Shown piece by piece: positions 44,234-52,022 of a stretch of 58,983 bases of DNA (position 1 is its first letter; each line of letters opens with the position of its first letter). The stretch is from a virus. The DNA lies in IMG/VR virus record IMGVR_UViG_3300037193_001959, positions 1-58,983 of that record; one strand, 5' to 3'. The translations under genes and the position numbers were made by a program. The notes below the pieces were generated by a model that saw only the letters and a program-made list of their open reading frames with translations, was not told the DNA's origin and did not search any database.

Positions 44234-44977
44234 CTACCGCAGGTCGTAGTTCTTCCGCATCTGCCGCAGCCCCGGCACGTCGAACTCGCTCGTGTACTTC
44301 CCACCGCTCGCCTTGCTCAAGTACCCGCCCGACGGCGCGCACATCACCGGCCGCCGCCCCGCCGAGTTCCGTACACACTCGTTGCTCTCGACGCGCCCGT
44401 CGCGGTCCCGGTCGTAGTTGACGTGCGCCAAACCGAGAATGTGCCCGAGTTCGTGCAAGATCCCATTGCGGCGCATCTGCTCGTTCGTCGTCGCGTTGTC
44501 CGAGAACCAGTTACTGCGCGACCAGTACTCCGAGTCGATGACCACGACGCCGCCGTACGCCGAGCCGTTCGCGGTGGCCGCGCACGGGTACGCCACCGAG
44601 GCGCCCCACGTGCCGACCGGTCGCCACTTCATGTGGAACGTGATCTCGTGCCGAGGCTGCGACGCGCACGACGGCCGCGCTCCGGGATTCAGCGTCGACG
44701 ACACGGTGACCTTGACGCCCGTCTCGTCGGTGATCTGCGCGGCGCCCCGCGTCAGGGCGGGCGTGAGCCGGTCCCGGGCGGTCGACGACGCGAAGCGTAT
44801 GACGTACGGGTCCGGGCTGATCGAGTAGATGCCGGCGCTCGTGAGGGCCTTCCAACCCTTCCCCGAGTACACCGGCCCGTCCGCTGCATGCGCCGACGGC
44901 GCCAGCAGCGCCCCGCCTGCGACGGCGCTGGCCGCAGCAGCGATCAGGGCCGACCGTGCAGCTCGCGTTCCTCGCAT
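44234..44977 (-). CDS. Secreted zinc metalloprotease (metzincin-like)
   Basis: The product has 247 residues. A signal peptide of about 31 residues ends SAHA-ADG. The mature protein has NGILHELGHILGLAHVNYDR with His175, Glu176, His179 and His185 in a HExxHxxGxxH zinc site. Several Cys (SCAS, YPCAA, NECV, VMCAP) could form disulfides. The motif is that of metzincins and is close in form to small neutral proteases of Streptomyces. It has its own promoter and a terminator region, so it is best seen as a lysogenic-conversion gene (moron) released by the host cell. Confidence 0.85.
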   Translation of the reverse strand: MRGTRAARSALIAAAASAVAGGALLAPSAHAADGPVYSGKGWKALTSAGIYSISPDPYVIRFASSTARDRLTPALTRGAAQITDETGVKVTVSSTLNPGARPSCASQPRHEITFHMKWRPVGTWGASVAYPCAATANGSAYGGVVVIDSEYWSRSNWFSDNATTNEQMRRNGILHELGHILGLAHVNYDRDRDGRVESNECVRNSAGRRPVMCAPSGGYLSKASGGKYTSEFDVPGLRQMRKNYDLR

Positions 44978-45025
44978 GTGCCCCCTCCTTCGTCTCCCCG
45001 CCGCACGGCGGGGCCTACGCCTTCC

Positions 45026-45054
45026 AATTTGGCCAATAGACTTGGCGTTGTCAA
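45026..45054 (-). promoter_or_regulatory. Promoter for the metalloprotease with conserved core shared with 14.9 kb
   Basis: On the minus strand TTGACA (45054-45049) is 17 bp from CAAATT (45031-45026). AAGTC and ATTGGCC lie in the spacer at exactly the positions seen at 14924-14953. TTGGCCAA occurs at 45029-45036 and 45060-45067. On the plus strand TAAATT (45078-45083) lies six bases before the ATG at 45090, suggesting a leaderless divergent transcript. Confidence 0.75.
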
Positions 45055-45089
45055 TTCATTTGGCCAAGTGACTTTGCTAAATTGGTGAC

Positions 45090-45308
45090 ATGATGTTGCC
45101 CATGGACACCGCGAAGCTGGAGGCCGCCGCCGCGCGCTACCGCGCCGCCATCGCCGAACTGGAGGCCGCCCGCGCCGAACTCCAGGCCGAAGCCGTCGCC
45201 GCCCTCCGGCAGGAAGGCAAACGCGGCGATCAGGCAGAGGTCGCCCGCATCACCGGGTGGACACGCGAACAGATCCGGCTGATCAAGAAGGCCGCCGACG
45301 AAGCCTGA
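45090..45308 (+). CDS. Small HTH protein, copy 2 of the duplicated divergent module
   Basis: The product has 72 residues (68 if the ATG at 45102 is used). A long Ala/Glu-rich helix (MDTAKLEAAAARYRAAIAEL) leads into a C-terminal helix-turn-helix, AEVARITGWTREQIRLIKKA. That end resembles the 15001-15216 product. It is divergent from the metalloprotease and probably controls it. Confidence 0.7.
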   Translation: MMLPMDTAKLEAAAARYRAAIAELEAARAELQAEAVAALRQEGKRGDQAEVARITGWTREQIRLIKKAADEA

Positions 45309-45314
45309 GCGCGG

Positions 45315-45983
45315 TCAGCCGTACTGCCGCCGGTGCGGATCCAGCCCCATCGCCAACGGCCCCGGCCCGTTGCCATCCGGCGGCGGGCCGTCCGCCGCGC
45401 ACGTGTAGTGCGTCGACCCGTCCGCCGATGGCGTGCACGTGTAGGTGACGCCGCCGTACGAGAACGTCCACGACGCCGGAGCCGGCCCCGCCGGCCCCTG
45501 CTCACCGCGCGGCCCCTGCTCGCCTGGGTCGCCCTTCTCCCCTGCCGGCCCCTGCGCGCCGGTCGGCCCGGCCGCGCCATCGGCGCCGTCGGCGCCCGCC
45601 GCACCCGGCGCACCGTCCTCACCCGGCACCCCAGGCTCTCCGGGCGGGCCGTCGGACCCGGCAGCGCCGCGCTTCCCGTCGGCCCCCGGCTCGCCCTTCG
45701 CACCCGGCTCGCCCTCGTCGCCCTCCGGGCCCGCGGCGCCGTCGCTGCCCGCGGCGCCACGCTCCCCGGCCTTCCCCGGGTCACCGGCGACCGGCGTGCC
45801 GCCGAGCCGCTCAACCTGCCGCGCCAGCGCGTCACGATCCTCGTTGGACTCGCGCAGATCACCCGCGAGGCTCTGCACCCACACCACCAGCAGCGTGAAC
45901 AGCCCAATGCTCACCAGCACCGCCACCGCGTACGCGACGTCCTTCCGCCGCTGCACCTGCTCCCGGCTCACATGGCCGCTCAC
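45315..45983 (-). CDS. Membrane-anchored collagen-like protein
   Basis: The product has 222 residues. One membrane helix (about residues 18-38, VAYAVAVLVSIGLFTLLVVW) and a short coiled coil precede about 100 residues of Gly-X-Y repeats (GDPGKAGERGAAGSDGAAGP and onward), a collagen-type triple helix. A small C-terminal domain with two Cys (TYTCTPSADGSTHYTCAADG) follows. It lies next to the lysis genes. Related collagen-like segments occur in phage tail fibres, but the membrane anchor suggests action at the cell surface. Confidence 0.75.
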   Translation of the reverse strand: MSGHVSREQVQRRKDVAYAVAVLVSIGLFTLLVVWVQSLAGDLRESNEDRDALARQVERLGGTPVAGDPGKAGERGAAGSDGAAGPEGDEGEPGAKGEPGADGKRGAAGSDGPPGEPGVPGEDGAPGAAGADGADGAAGPTGAQGPAGEKGDPGEQGPRGEQGPAGPAPASWTFSYGGVTYTCTPSADGSTHYTCAADGPPPDGNGPGPLAMGLDPHRRQYG

Positions 45984-45987
45984 GCCC

Positions 45988-46335
45988 CTAGCCCCCTGCT
46001 CCCTGCGAGTTGAGATAGACCTGCAGCACGATCAGCAGCACCGGGGCCACCAGCGCGGTGAACAGCAACCGTCGGTCAGCGCGCCGTCGGTCGGCCGCCC
46101 GTCGTCGCTCTTCCTCGGCGTCCTGGCGCTCCTTCTCCCGCGCCTCCTCCAGCGCCCGGACCCGCTCGCCGATCAACCGCTCACGCTCCTGGCCGGCCTG
46201 CTGCTCAAGCTGGTACCGCTCCATGGAGACCTTGCTGTCGAGCCTCCCGGCGAGGTCGCGAAAGTCCTCCTTGAGGTCCAAGTGGACGTGCTCAAGGCGG
46301 CGCACGACCTCGCCGAGGGTCGGCTCATCAGGCAC
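45988..46335 (-). CDS. Coiled-coil protein with C-terminal membrane helix
   Basis: The product has 115 residues. A heptad-rich helix (EVVRRLEHVHLDLKEDFRDL, then RVRALEEAREKERQDAEEER) ends in one membrane segment (RLLFTALVAPVLLIVLQVYL). It lies between the holin-like and collagen-like genes. Proteins of this type (holin-associated, XhlA-like) can assist lysis; that is inferred from position and form. Confidence 0.7.
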   Translation of the reverse strand: MPDEPTLGEVVRRLEHVHLDLKEDFRDLAGRLDSKVSMERYQLEQQAGQERERLIGERVRALEEAREKERQDAEEERRRAADRRRADRRLLFTALVAPVLLIVLQVYLNSQGAGG

Positions 46336-46359
46336 CAGGGCTCCTCGTGGTGAGAGTGG

Positions 46360-46665
46360 TCAGAGCTTGTCGGAGGGCGGCACCGACTCCACGCGCGGCC
46401 CGGCCGCAGCCAGCGCCTGCTCCGGCGGCCGAGCCCAGCCGAGGAGTACCCCCGCGAGCGTCCGCAGCGTGGCGTTCCCCGCCTTGTCGGCGTACTCCTC
46501 GACCACGCGAAACACGGTGTAGTACGCGGCGGAGACGACGCCCATGAGGAGCGCCGTCGCCCCGCCGGAGTCGACGTTGACGCCGAGGACGTCGGCGCCG
46601 GCGACGATGTAGCCGACGGCGAGCGGCACGACGGTCCGCATCCAGTTCATGAAGATCGAGTACAT
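46360..46665 (-). CDS. Holin
   Basis: The product has 101 residues. Two or three membrane segments are visible (RTVVPLAVGYIVAGADVLG, ATALLMGVVSAAYYTVFRVV and TLRTLAGVLLGW), followed by a short polar tail. It follows the endolysin by two bases. This matches Streptomyces phage holins, which open the membrane for the lysin. Confidence 0.75.
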   Translation of the reverse strand: MYSIFMNWMRTVVPLAVGYIVAGADVLGVNVDSGGATALLMGVVSAAYYTVFRVVEEYADKAGNATLRTLAGVLLGWARPPEQALAAAGPRVESVPPSDKL

Positions 46666-46667
46666 GG

Positions 46668-47543
46668 TCAGTTCTCCTCTACGGCCAGGCGCACGGTGAC
46701 GCCTTCGATCGCCTCGCGGATCTCCCGCTTCAGCGCCTCCAGATCGGCGCCCGGGCCGGCGGCCACCGCGTCGACGAGCTTGTTGATCGTGACCTGCTGA
46801 GCGGCGAGCTGCGCCTCGATGCGCTTCGTCACGAGGTACGTGTTCCGCTGGTACGTGCCGCCTGCCCAGTGCGTGTTCTCGGAGCCTTCGGTCGGGGCGG
46901 CGAGCGGCTTGAGGTTGTCCTTCGTCCACACCCGCTCTGCGATCTTCTCGATGTCCTCGGGGGTCACTTCGTCTTCCTCCTTCGCAGTGCCGGCCGCCCA
47001 CGCGCGCATCGCCGCGCGCGTCGGGAAGTCAGCGACGTTGATGTCCAGCGGCGTGCTGGTGTACTGGTGGATCAGCCACTTCGCGCGGATACTCGGGTCG
47101 CCCGGCCGGCCGTTGTACTGCGCGATCCACAGCCCGTCGCCCGCGTACGAGGAGCGGTCGCGGTTCACCCAGAAGTCGACGTTGCAGTACAGCAGCACCT
47201 TGTGATCGGGCCGCAGCCGCTTCACCTCGCGCAGGAACTCGTCCTTCTCCGCACTCGACGCCGCGGTGCCCGAGCTGGTGTGCTCCCAGTCGCACGCGAG
47301 GATGTCCCCTGGCCGGCTCGCGCACTTCTCCACGAAGTACGCGGCCTGCGCCTTGATGTTCCCCGGCCACAGGAAGTGGTAGAAGCCCAGCACGAGCCCG
47401 GCCGCCCGGGCGCGCGCGGCCTGCCCGCTCTGCTTCGGGTTGATGTACGTACGGCCTTCGGTCACCTTCACGATCACAAAGTCGTAGCCGCCGGTCGGGT
47501 AGTCGCTCGGCTGGTAGGCGGAGACGTCGATGCCCTTGATCAC
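46668..47543 (-). CDS. Endolysin, GH25 muramidase
   Basis: The product has 291 residues. A glycoside hydrolase 25 domain covers residues 1-195: KGIDVSAYQ (Asp6), DFVIVKVTEG (Glu29), LGFYHFLWPG, ILACDWEHTS (Asp85, Glu87) and LWIAQYNGRPG. There is no signal peptide, so it needs the holin. The C-terminal 90 residues are helical and coiled-coil-like and may aid cell-wall binding or oligomerisation. It cuts the glycan backbone of peptidoglycan. Confidence 0.9.
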   Translation of the reverse strand: MIKGIDVSAYQPSDYPTGGYDFVIVKVTEGRTYINPKQSGQAARARAAGLVLGFYHFLWPGNIKAQAAYFVEKCASRPGDILACDWEHTSSGTAASSAEKDEFLREVKRLRPDHKVLLYCNVDFWVNRDRSSYAGDGLWIAQYNGRPGDPSIRAKWLIHQYTSTPLDINVADFPTRAAMRAWAAGTAKEEDEVTPEDIEKIAERVWTKDNLKPLAAPTEGSENTHWAGGTYQRNTYLVTKRIEAQLAAQQVTINKLVDAVAAGPGADLEALKREIREAIEGVTVRLAVEEN

Positions 47544-47544
47544 G

Positions 47545-47802
47545 TCACGCCTCCGGTGCCGTCGGGGTCGCCTTCTGCCAGGACTCGAACCGGCGCTCGG
47601 CGTGGTAGAAATCGAACGCAGGCGAAGCCGACAGGGCGTCGACCAACCGCTGAAAGATCGCCTCCTGCGCCTCCAGCGGCGTCTCTGAGTCCCACTTCCA
47701 GCTCAGGCTGACGGGGATGTCGTGGCCGGTCTCGTTGAAGTTGCTCCGCATCTCCAGGCTGTATCGGTTGTCGTAAGGCCCTGTCGGCTGCTCAAGCGGC
47801 AT
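47545..47802 (-). CDS. Small hypothetical protein before the endolysin
   Basis: The product has 85 residues. ATG (with AAGGAG five bases upstream) was preferred over the GTG at 47808. It starts MPLEQPTGPYDNRYSLEMRS and ends acidic. It has a beta-hairpin-like front and a helix (EAQEAIFQRLVDALSAS). Its position between tail fibre-like and lysis genes suggests a virion or lysis accessory, unproven. Confidence 0.6.
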   Translation of the reverse strand: MPLEQPTGPYDNRYSLEMRSNFNETGHDIPVSLSWKWDSETPLEAQEAIFQRLVDALSASPAFDFYHAERRFESWQKATPTAPEA

Positions 47803-47817
47803 GCGCACTCCTTGGTC

Positions 47818-48342
47818 TTATGCGGTCTCGTACGCCCCGTAGAGGTTGAGGCGGTCGCCGGACGCCCACGTGGTGCCGCCGGGCTGGACGGAGGTCGTGG
47901 AACTGCCCTGCGCCGTCTGGGACGGCATCTCCGCGCTGTCGATCGGGCCGCCGTCCGCGTTGACGACGATCGTCTGCACCGTCTGGCTGGAGTTGATGTA
48001 GCCACGCGCCAGCCAGCGGACGGTCGTGCCCGAGAGGTCCTGAATCCATGCCTCGACGGGCTGCCAGGTGTTGCCGTCGCCGGTGTACGGGGCGACCGGG
48101 AGAGAGAACCCCCAGTCGGCCGCGGCCACGCTTTGAGTCGTGGAAGAACCCCACTCGAAGCGGAGGGTGAAGCGGCAGACGCCGCCGATAACGCAGTAGC
48201 GGCCGGTGAGGGTGCCGTCGCCCAATGTGGTGGTGCCTGAGCTGGCCGACCACGACGGGCTGTAGGTCTGCCACTCCCCGACCATGGAGCGGAGCGTGGC
48301 GTTGGTGATGCGGCGGCCGGGCGGCGGCACGGTGTACGTCAC
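47818..48342 (-). CDS. Minor tail protein
   Basis: The product has 174 residues. GTG has GGAGG upstream. It begins VTYTVPPPGRRITNATLRSM and has YSPSWSASSGTTTLGDGTLTGRY, a beta-rich segment typical of receptor-facing tail proteins in Streptomyces phages. It follows the large tail protein by 14 bp. It probably forms part of the tail tip or a fibre. Confidence 0.7.
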   Translation of the reverse strand: MTYTVPPPGRRITNATLRSMVGEWQTYSPSWSASSGTTTLGDGTLTGRYCVIGGVCRFTLRFEWGSSTTQSVAAADWGFSLPVAPYTGDGNTWQPVEAWIQDLSGTTVRWLARGYINSSQTVQTIVVNADGGPIDSAEMPSQTAQGSSTTSVQPGGTTWASGDRLNLYGAYETA

Positions 48343-48356
48343 GGGCGGACCTCCTT

Positions 48357-51300
48357 CTACAGGGCGATGGTCGAGGGATAGGCGAGACGGATATCGGCGC
48401 CGACGGACTGGGCCTTCGCGATGTCGTTGACGGCGCGGGTCACCGCGAACCGCTGCGGGTTGACGATCTCGAACGCGTCGTACGAGAACACGGGCGACAC
48501 GTTCGTGTTGCCGGAGAACGCCGAGCAGGTCACACCCACGTCGCCCGTGGTCAGGGACCCGGCGGGGATGGTCTCGCTCACCTGCCAGGTGATCGGGTCG
48601 GGGGTGCCGTCCTTCCACACCCGCGCGCTGATCGTCTGCCCCACGATCTTCGCGCGGAGCCACAGCACGTCGTTCGCCGCGTACGTCAGGCCCGTGCTCA
48701 CCGTCGACCCGACGACGGTGGTGACGTTGACGACCTCGATCTGCACCGCGCCGGTCGTCAGGAGCCGCAGCCGCGCCCGGTAGAACGCGCTGCCGGACTG
48801 GTACCGGAACAGGACCGCGGGGAGGAACGAGTTGCCGGTGGCCAGCTGCGACGGCGAGACCGACACGAGAACCTCGCAGTCCGTCATCGACAGCAGCCGC
48901 TGCCAGCGGGTGTTCGCGACGTTCGCGGCAAGGGTGATGGTGCCCTTCGTGCCGTTCACCGCCCGGTCGCTGGCGGCTTCGCCCGTCGACGTCCACGTCT
49001 GCCCCGAGGTGGCGGTGCCCCATCCGTTGGACACGGAGCGCGTGAAGCTGTCGCTCGCGTACGAGGCGATGCCCGAGCAGGTGACGATCTCGCCGCCGAC
49101 GCGGAGGTCCATCGGGAAGTCGTCGCCGAAGCCCGTCGAAGTGAGGACGCGGAGCTGCTCGCCCGTCGCGGTGACCGCCGCGGCGGCCGGGGTGAACTCG
49201 ACGTTCGTGAACCCGAACGCCGACGGCATCGCCGTCACCTCGAAGACCGTCGGTTCCTTCATATCGCCGGCCGCGGTGAAGATGCGCACCTCGTCGCCGA
49301 CCGTGATGTCGCTCGCGTCCGCGTCCGCGCACACGAGGTAGTCCGGCGTCGCGCTGTAGCCTGCCGCGGTCGCCGTCTCCCCCGTGTAGGCGATGGTGCC
49401 GACGGTCCACGGGTCGCTGTCGGTGGTGAGCACCTCCAACTCCGTCGCGCTCGACGTGGCGGCGGCGTACAACTCGGAGCCGTCGGTGTCGACGGTGCCG
49501 AGGAGGACGTCCTCGACGACGCCGATCGTGTACGGCGACGCGGGCACGCACACGAGGTCGATCTCCCACGCGAACTGCGCGAGGCGCTCGGTGTAGCCGA
49601 CGGCGATCAGGTCGATCGGCTCGGGCGCGAGGTACGGGGCCCGGTCGTACGGCACGTTGATGATCTGGACGCGGTCGCCGACATCGAGTTCAGCCGCCGC
49701 GGTGATGGTGTCCGGCGCAGCCTGCAACTTCAGCTTGACCAGGGGGAACCGGTCCTCATCCACCGTGCCCTTGCGCACCCGCCACGCCGCGTGCGGGTAG
49801 CACTGCGCGTCTTCTCCGAGGTTCAGGGTGAGGCTGTCCGCGTACCGGCCGACGCCCTCGAGGTCGACAGACGGGGCCTGCACGTTCCGCGGCCCGGTCT
49901 CCTGCACGTACTGCGCCGAGCTGCCGGACTCGCGCATCACGGTGAGATCGTTGACCGTCGCCTGGTCGTCGCCGACGGGCTGCAGCGGCAGTACGAGCCC
50001 GGAGCCGCCGGTGTAGTCGATCGTCAACGTCGGCAGCTGGTTGTAAAGCGTCGCCCGGTCGCGGTAGTTCAGCCGGGGCAGGGTGCCGTCTCGCGGCTCG
50101 AACAGCACGCCGTCATCGACGTCAGCGGCCGACCGGATCACGTCCAGGGCCGGGGCCGGCAGCATCGGCCCGACCGCCTCGGACGTGCTGTTCTGGTCGC
50201 CGTCGTAGAAGCCGGTGAGGATCGCATCGGCTTCCATGCCGATGCGGCTCATGCGGGCGAGCGCCGTCTCCCCCGCCCATGCCTCATCGGCGTTGTCGTA
50301 TGCGTCCATCCCCGGGTCGTCCGTGGCCACGCCGCCGGTGTCCCACGCGGACAGGTGCCCGACCGTCAGGCCGTCGAGACCATCCCACGTGGCCTGCACG
50401 CCGGTGATCGTGCCCGCGGCGCCGGCGTACGACGTCCACGTGAACCAGTTCGAGGAGTCGTCGACCGCGCGCCAGCCGACGCAGACGTTCGTGGTGCCGC
50501 CGGACACGTACGAGAAGAATTGCAGCCGATGCCAGGCGTCATCGGCGAAGTCGTCGAGCGCGTCGGAGTTCGTAAACGAGCCCGTCGCCACCACGACGTC
50601 ATCGTTGTCCCGGGCCTCGGCGATGACCTGGGTGTTGTCGATCCGCACCCGCACGTACGCCACACCGCCGCCAGCGCCGCCGAGGTTGATCCGCATGAAG
50701 GTCCGCGTCGAGGAGGGCAGCGACGACATCTTGTAGACCATCTCGACGTGCCAGCCGCCCGCTGCCGCGCCGGTCACGGTCGACTTCACCGTCGCCAGTT
50801 CGCCGGCCGACGGGAGCGCCTTCGTCGCGGGCAGACTGTCGTCCGCCCCGAACGTCAGCCCGGTCGTGGCCAGCGGCGTCCCGCCCTCCAGCCCGGACGC
50901 GGCCTGCGTCGCGCCGGCCTCATCCTCCATGGGCCAGTACGCCAGCGGCCCGGCCTCGGAGATGGCGCGGGTGAGCGCGGAGCGGATCGGCGGCGCGCCG
51001 GGCTGCTGGAGGCGCCGCAGCACCCCGGACGCGGTGATGGTGACGGTGGAGTCCTTGCCGCCCTCCGTCCACTCCGGCGGCCACTCGGACACCTCGCCGA
51101 GGAACCGCTGACGGCGATTGCTGATCGTGGCGCTCCCGGCGAGCGTCCACGTACGGCCAGCGGAGTCCGCGAAGGAGGTGGCGCCCGGCGTCTGCGCGGT
51201 GAAGTCCGGGTTCGCGACGACCGCGCCGTTGATGCCGTCGCGGACCTCCGCGGCGAGGATCTGGCCGAGCGGCCCGCGGAAGTTGATCGACTGGATCTGC

Positions 51301-52022
51301 CCTGTGTCGAGCGGCGCCGTGCTCGCGAACACGCTCGTCGTCCCGACGCCGACCACCGGGTCGCCGATCAGCGTCCACGGCCCGTCGATCGTCGGCGCCG
51401 ACCAGAACGACACCACGTGCCCGCCGGCGCCATCGTTGACGTCCAGCGTGGCGCGCACCGCGATCCGCTTCGACGCCGGCACCGGCACCGTCGACGTGGC
51501 CGTCACGGTCGTGATGTCCACCCCGTTGGCCGACCAGGTGAACGCGAGGACGCTGTTCTCCAGCAGCAGCCGCCATGACCGCTGATCGCCCACGGTGTTG
51601 TACCGGCCCATCAGGCTCTGCACGTCGGACTCGAACGGCACGTCGAGCCGGGTCTCGATGCGGACGTCAATGTCGCCGGTGATGTCGAGCGCGGCGGCGT
51701 CGGGGGTGGAGGCGCGGTCGGCGACGAAGTCGTTGATGCTCAGGTAGGCATCGCCCTCGTTCGCGTACACCCGGATCGGGGTGTTGAGGCCCAACTGCCC
51801 GTAGTACGGCGACAGCGGGGAGCGGCGGCTGTACCGCCCGTCCCGGTTGTTGAGCTTCAGCGTGCACGTGCCAGGCTCGACATCGCCGGACTCCGACCCG
51901 CGGCCCCGCTTGATCTCGATGGCCTCGGTGCCGTCCTCGTTCGACCGCACGTCAGCTTCCGTCCACGTGCCGCCGATCAGCAGCTCCGCGTGCAGGTCGA
52001 GGCGCGTCTCCGGGAACGTCAC
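48357..52022 (-). CDS. Large tail tip protein with LamG-like domain
   Basis: The product has 1221 residues. The N-terminus (LHAELLIGGTWTEADVRSNE, then IKRGRGSESGDVEPGTCTLK and NNRDGRYS) is a tail-hub-like start. Two concanavalin/LamG-like segments follow (VRIETRLDVPFESDVQSLMG; GGWHVEMVYKMSSLP). A long hub region runs to about residue 900, with beta-rich repeats at the end (GNSFLPAVLFRYQSGSAFYR). It overlaps the tape measure gene by 4 bp. It probably combines hub/baseplate and host-binding roles. Confidence 0.8.
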   Translation of the reverse strand: MTFPETRLDLHAELLIGGTWTEADVRSNEDGTEAIEIKRGRGSESGDVEPGTCTLKLNNRDGRYSRRSPLSPYYGQLGLNTPIRVYANEGDAYLSINDFVADRASTPDAAALDITGDIDVRIETRLDVPFESDVQSLMGRYNTVGDQRSWRLLLENSVLAFTWSANGVDITTVTATSTVPVPASKRIAVRATLDVNDGAGGHVVSFWSAPTIDGPWTLIGDPVVGVGTTSVFASTAPLDTGQIQSINFRGPLGQILAAEVRDGINGAVVANPDFTAQTPGATSFADSAGRTWTLAGSATISNRRQRFLGEVSEWPPEWTEGGKDSTVTITASGVLRRLQQPGAPPIRSALTRAISEAGPLAYWPMEDEAGATQAASGLEGGTPLATTGLTFGADDSLPATKALPSAGELATVKSTVTGAAAGGWHVEMVYKMSSLPSSTRTFMRINLGGAGGGVAYVRVRIDNTQVIAEARDNDDVVVATGSFTNSDALDDFADDAWHRLQFFSYVSGGTTNVCVGWRAVDDSSNWFTWTSYAGAAGTITGVQATWDGLDGLTVGHLSAWDTGGVATDDPGMDAYDNADEAWAGETALARMSRIGMEADAILTGFYDGDQNSTSEAVGPMLPAPALDVIRSAADVDDGVLFEPRDGTLPRLNYRDRATLYNQLPTLTIDYTGGSGLVLPLQPVGDDQATVNDLTVMRESGSSAQYVQETGPRNVQAPSVDLEGVGRYADSLTLNLGEDAQCYPHAAWRVRKGTVDEDRFPLVKLKLQAAPDTITAAAELDVGDRVQIINVPYDRAPYLAPEPIDLIAVGYTERLAQFAWEIDLVCVPASPYTIGVVEDVLLGTVDTDGSELYAAATSSATELEVLTTDSDPWTVGTIAYTGETATAAGYSATPDYLVCADADASDITVGDEVRIFTAAGDMKEPTVFEVTAMPSAFGFTNVEFTPAAAAVTATGEQLRVLTSTGFGDDFPMDLRVGGEIVTCSGIASYASDSFTRSVSNGWGTATSGQTWTSTGEAASDRAVNGTKGTITLAANVANTRWQRLLSMTDCEVLVSVSPSQLATGNSFLPAVLFRYQSGSAFYRARLRLLTTGAVQIEVVNVTTVVGSTVSTGLTYAANDVLWLRAKIVGQTISARVWKDGTPDPITWQVSETIPAGSLTTGDVGVTCSAFSGNTNVSPVFSYDAFEIVNPQRFAVTRAVNDIAKAQSVGADIRLAYPSTIAL

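Noticed and set aside
46058-46353. Plus-strand frames opposite the coiled-coil and collagen-like genes
   Set aside because: Collagen-type GXY coding creates open Pro/Gly/Ala frames on the opposite strand. No initiation signals support them.
47575-47600. T-arm-like sequence GGACTCGAACCGG
   Set aside because: It lies inside the coding sequence of the 47545-47802 gene and no acceptor stem partner was found.
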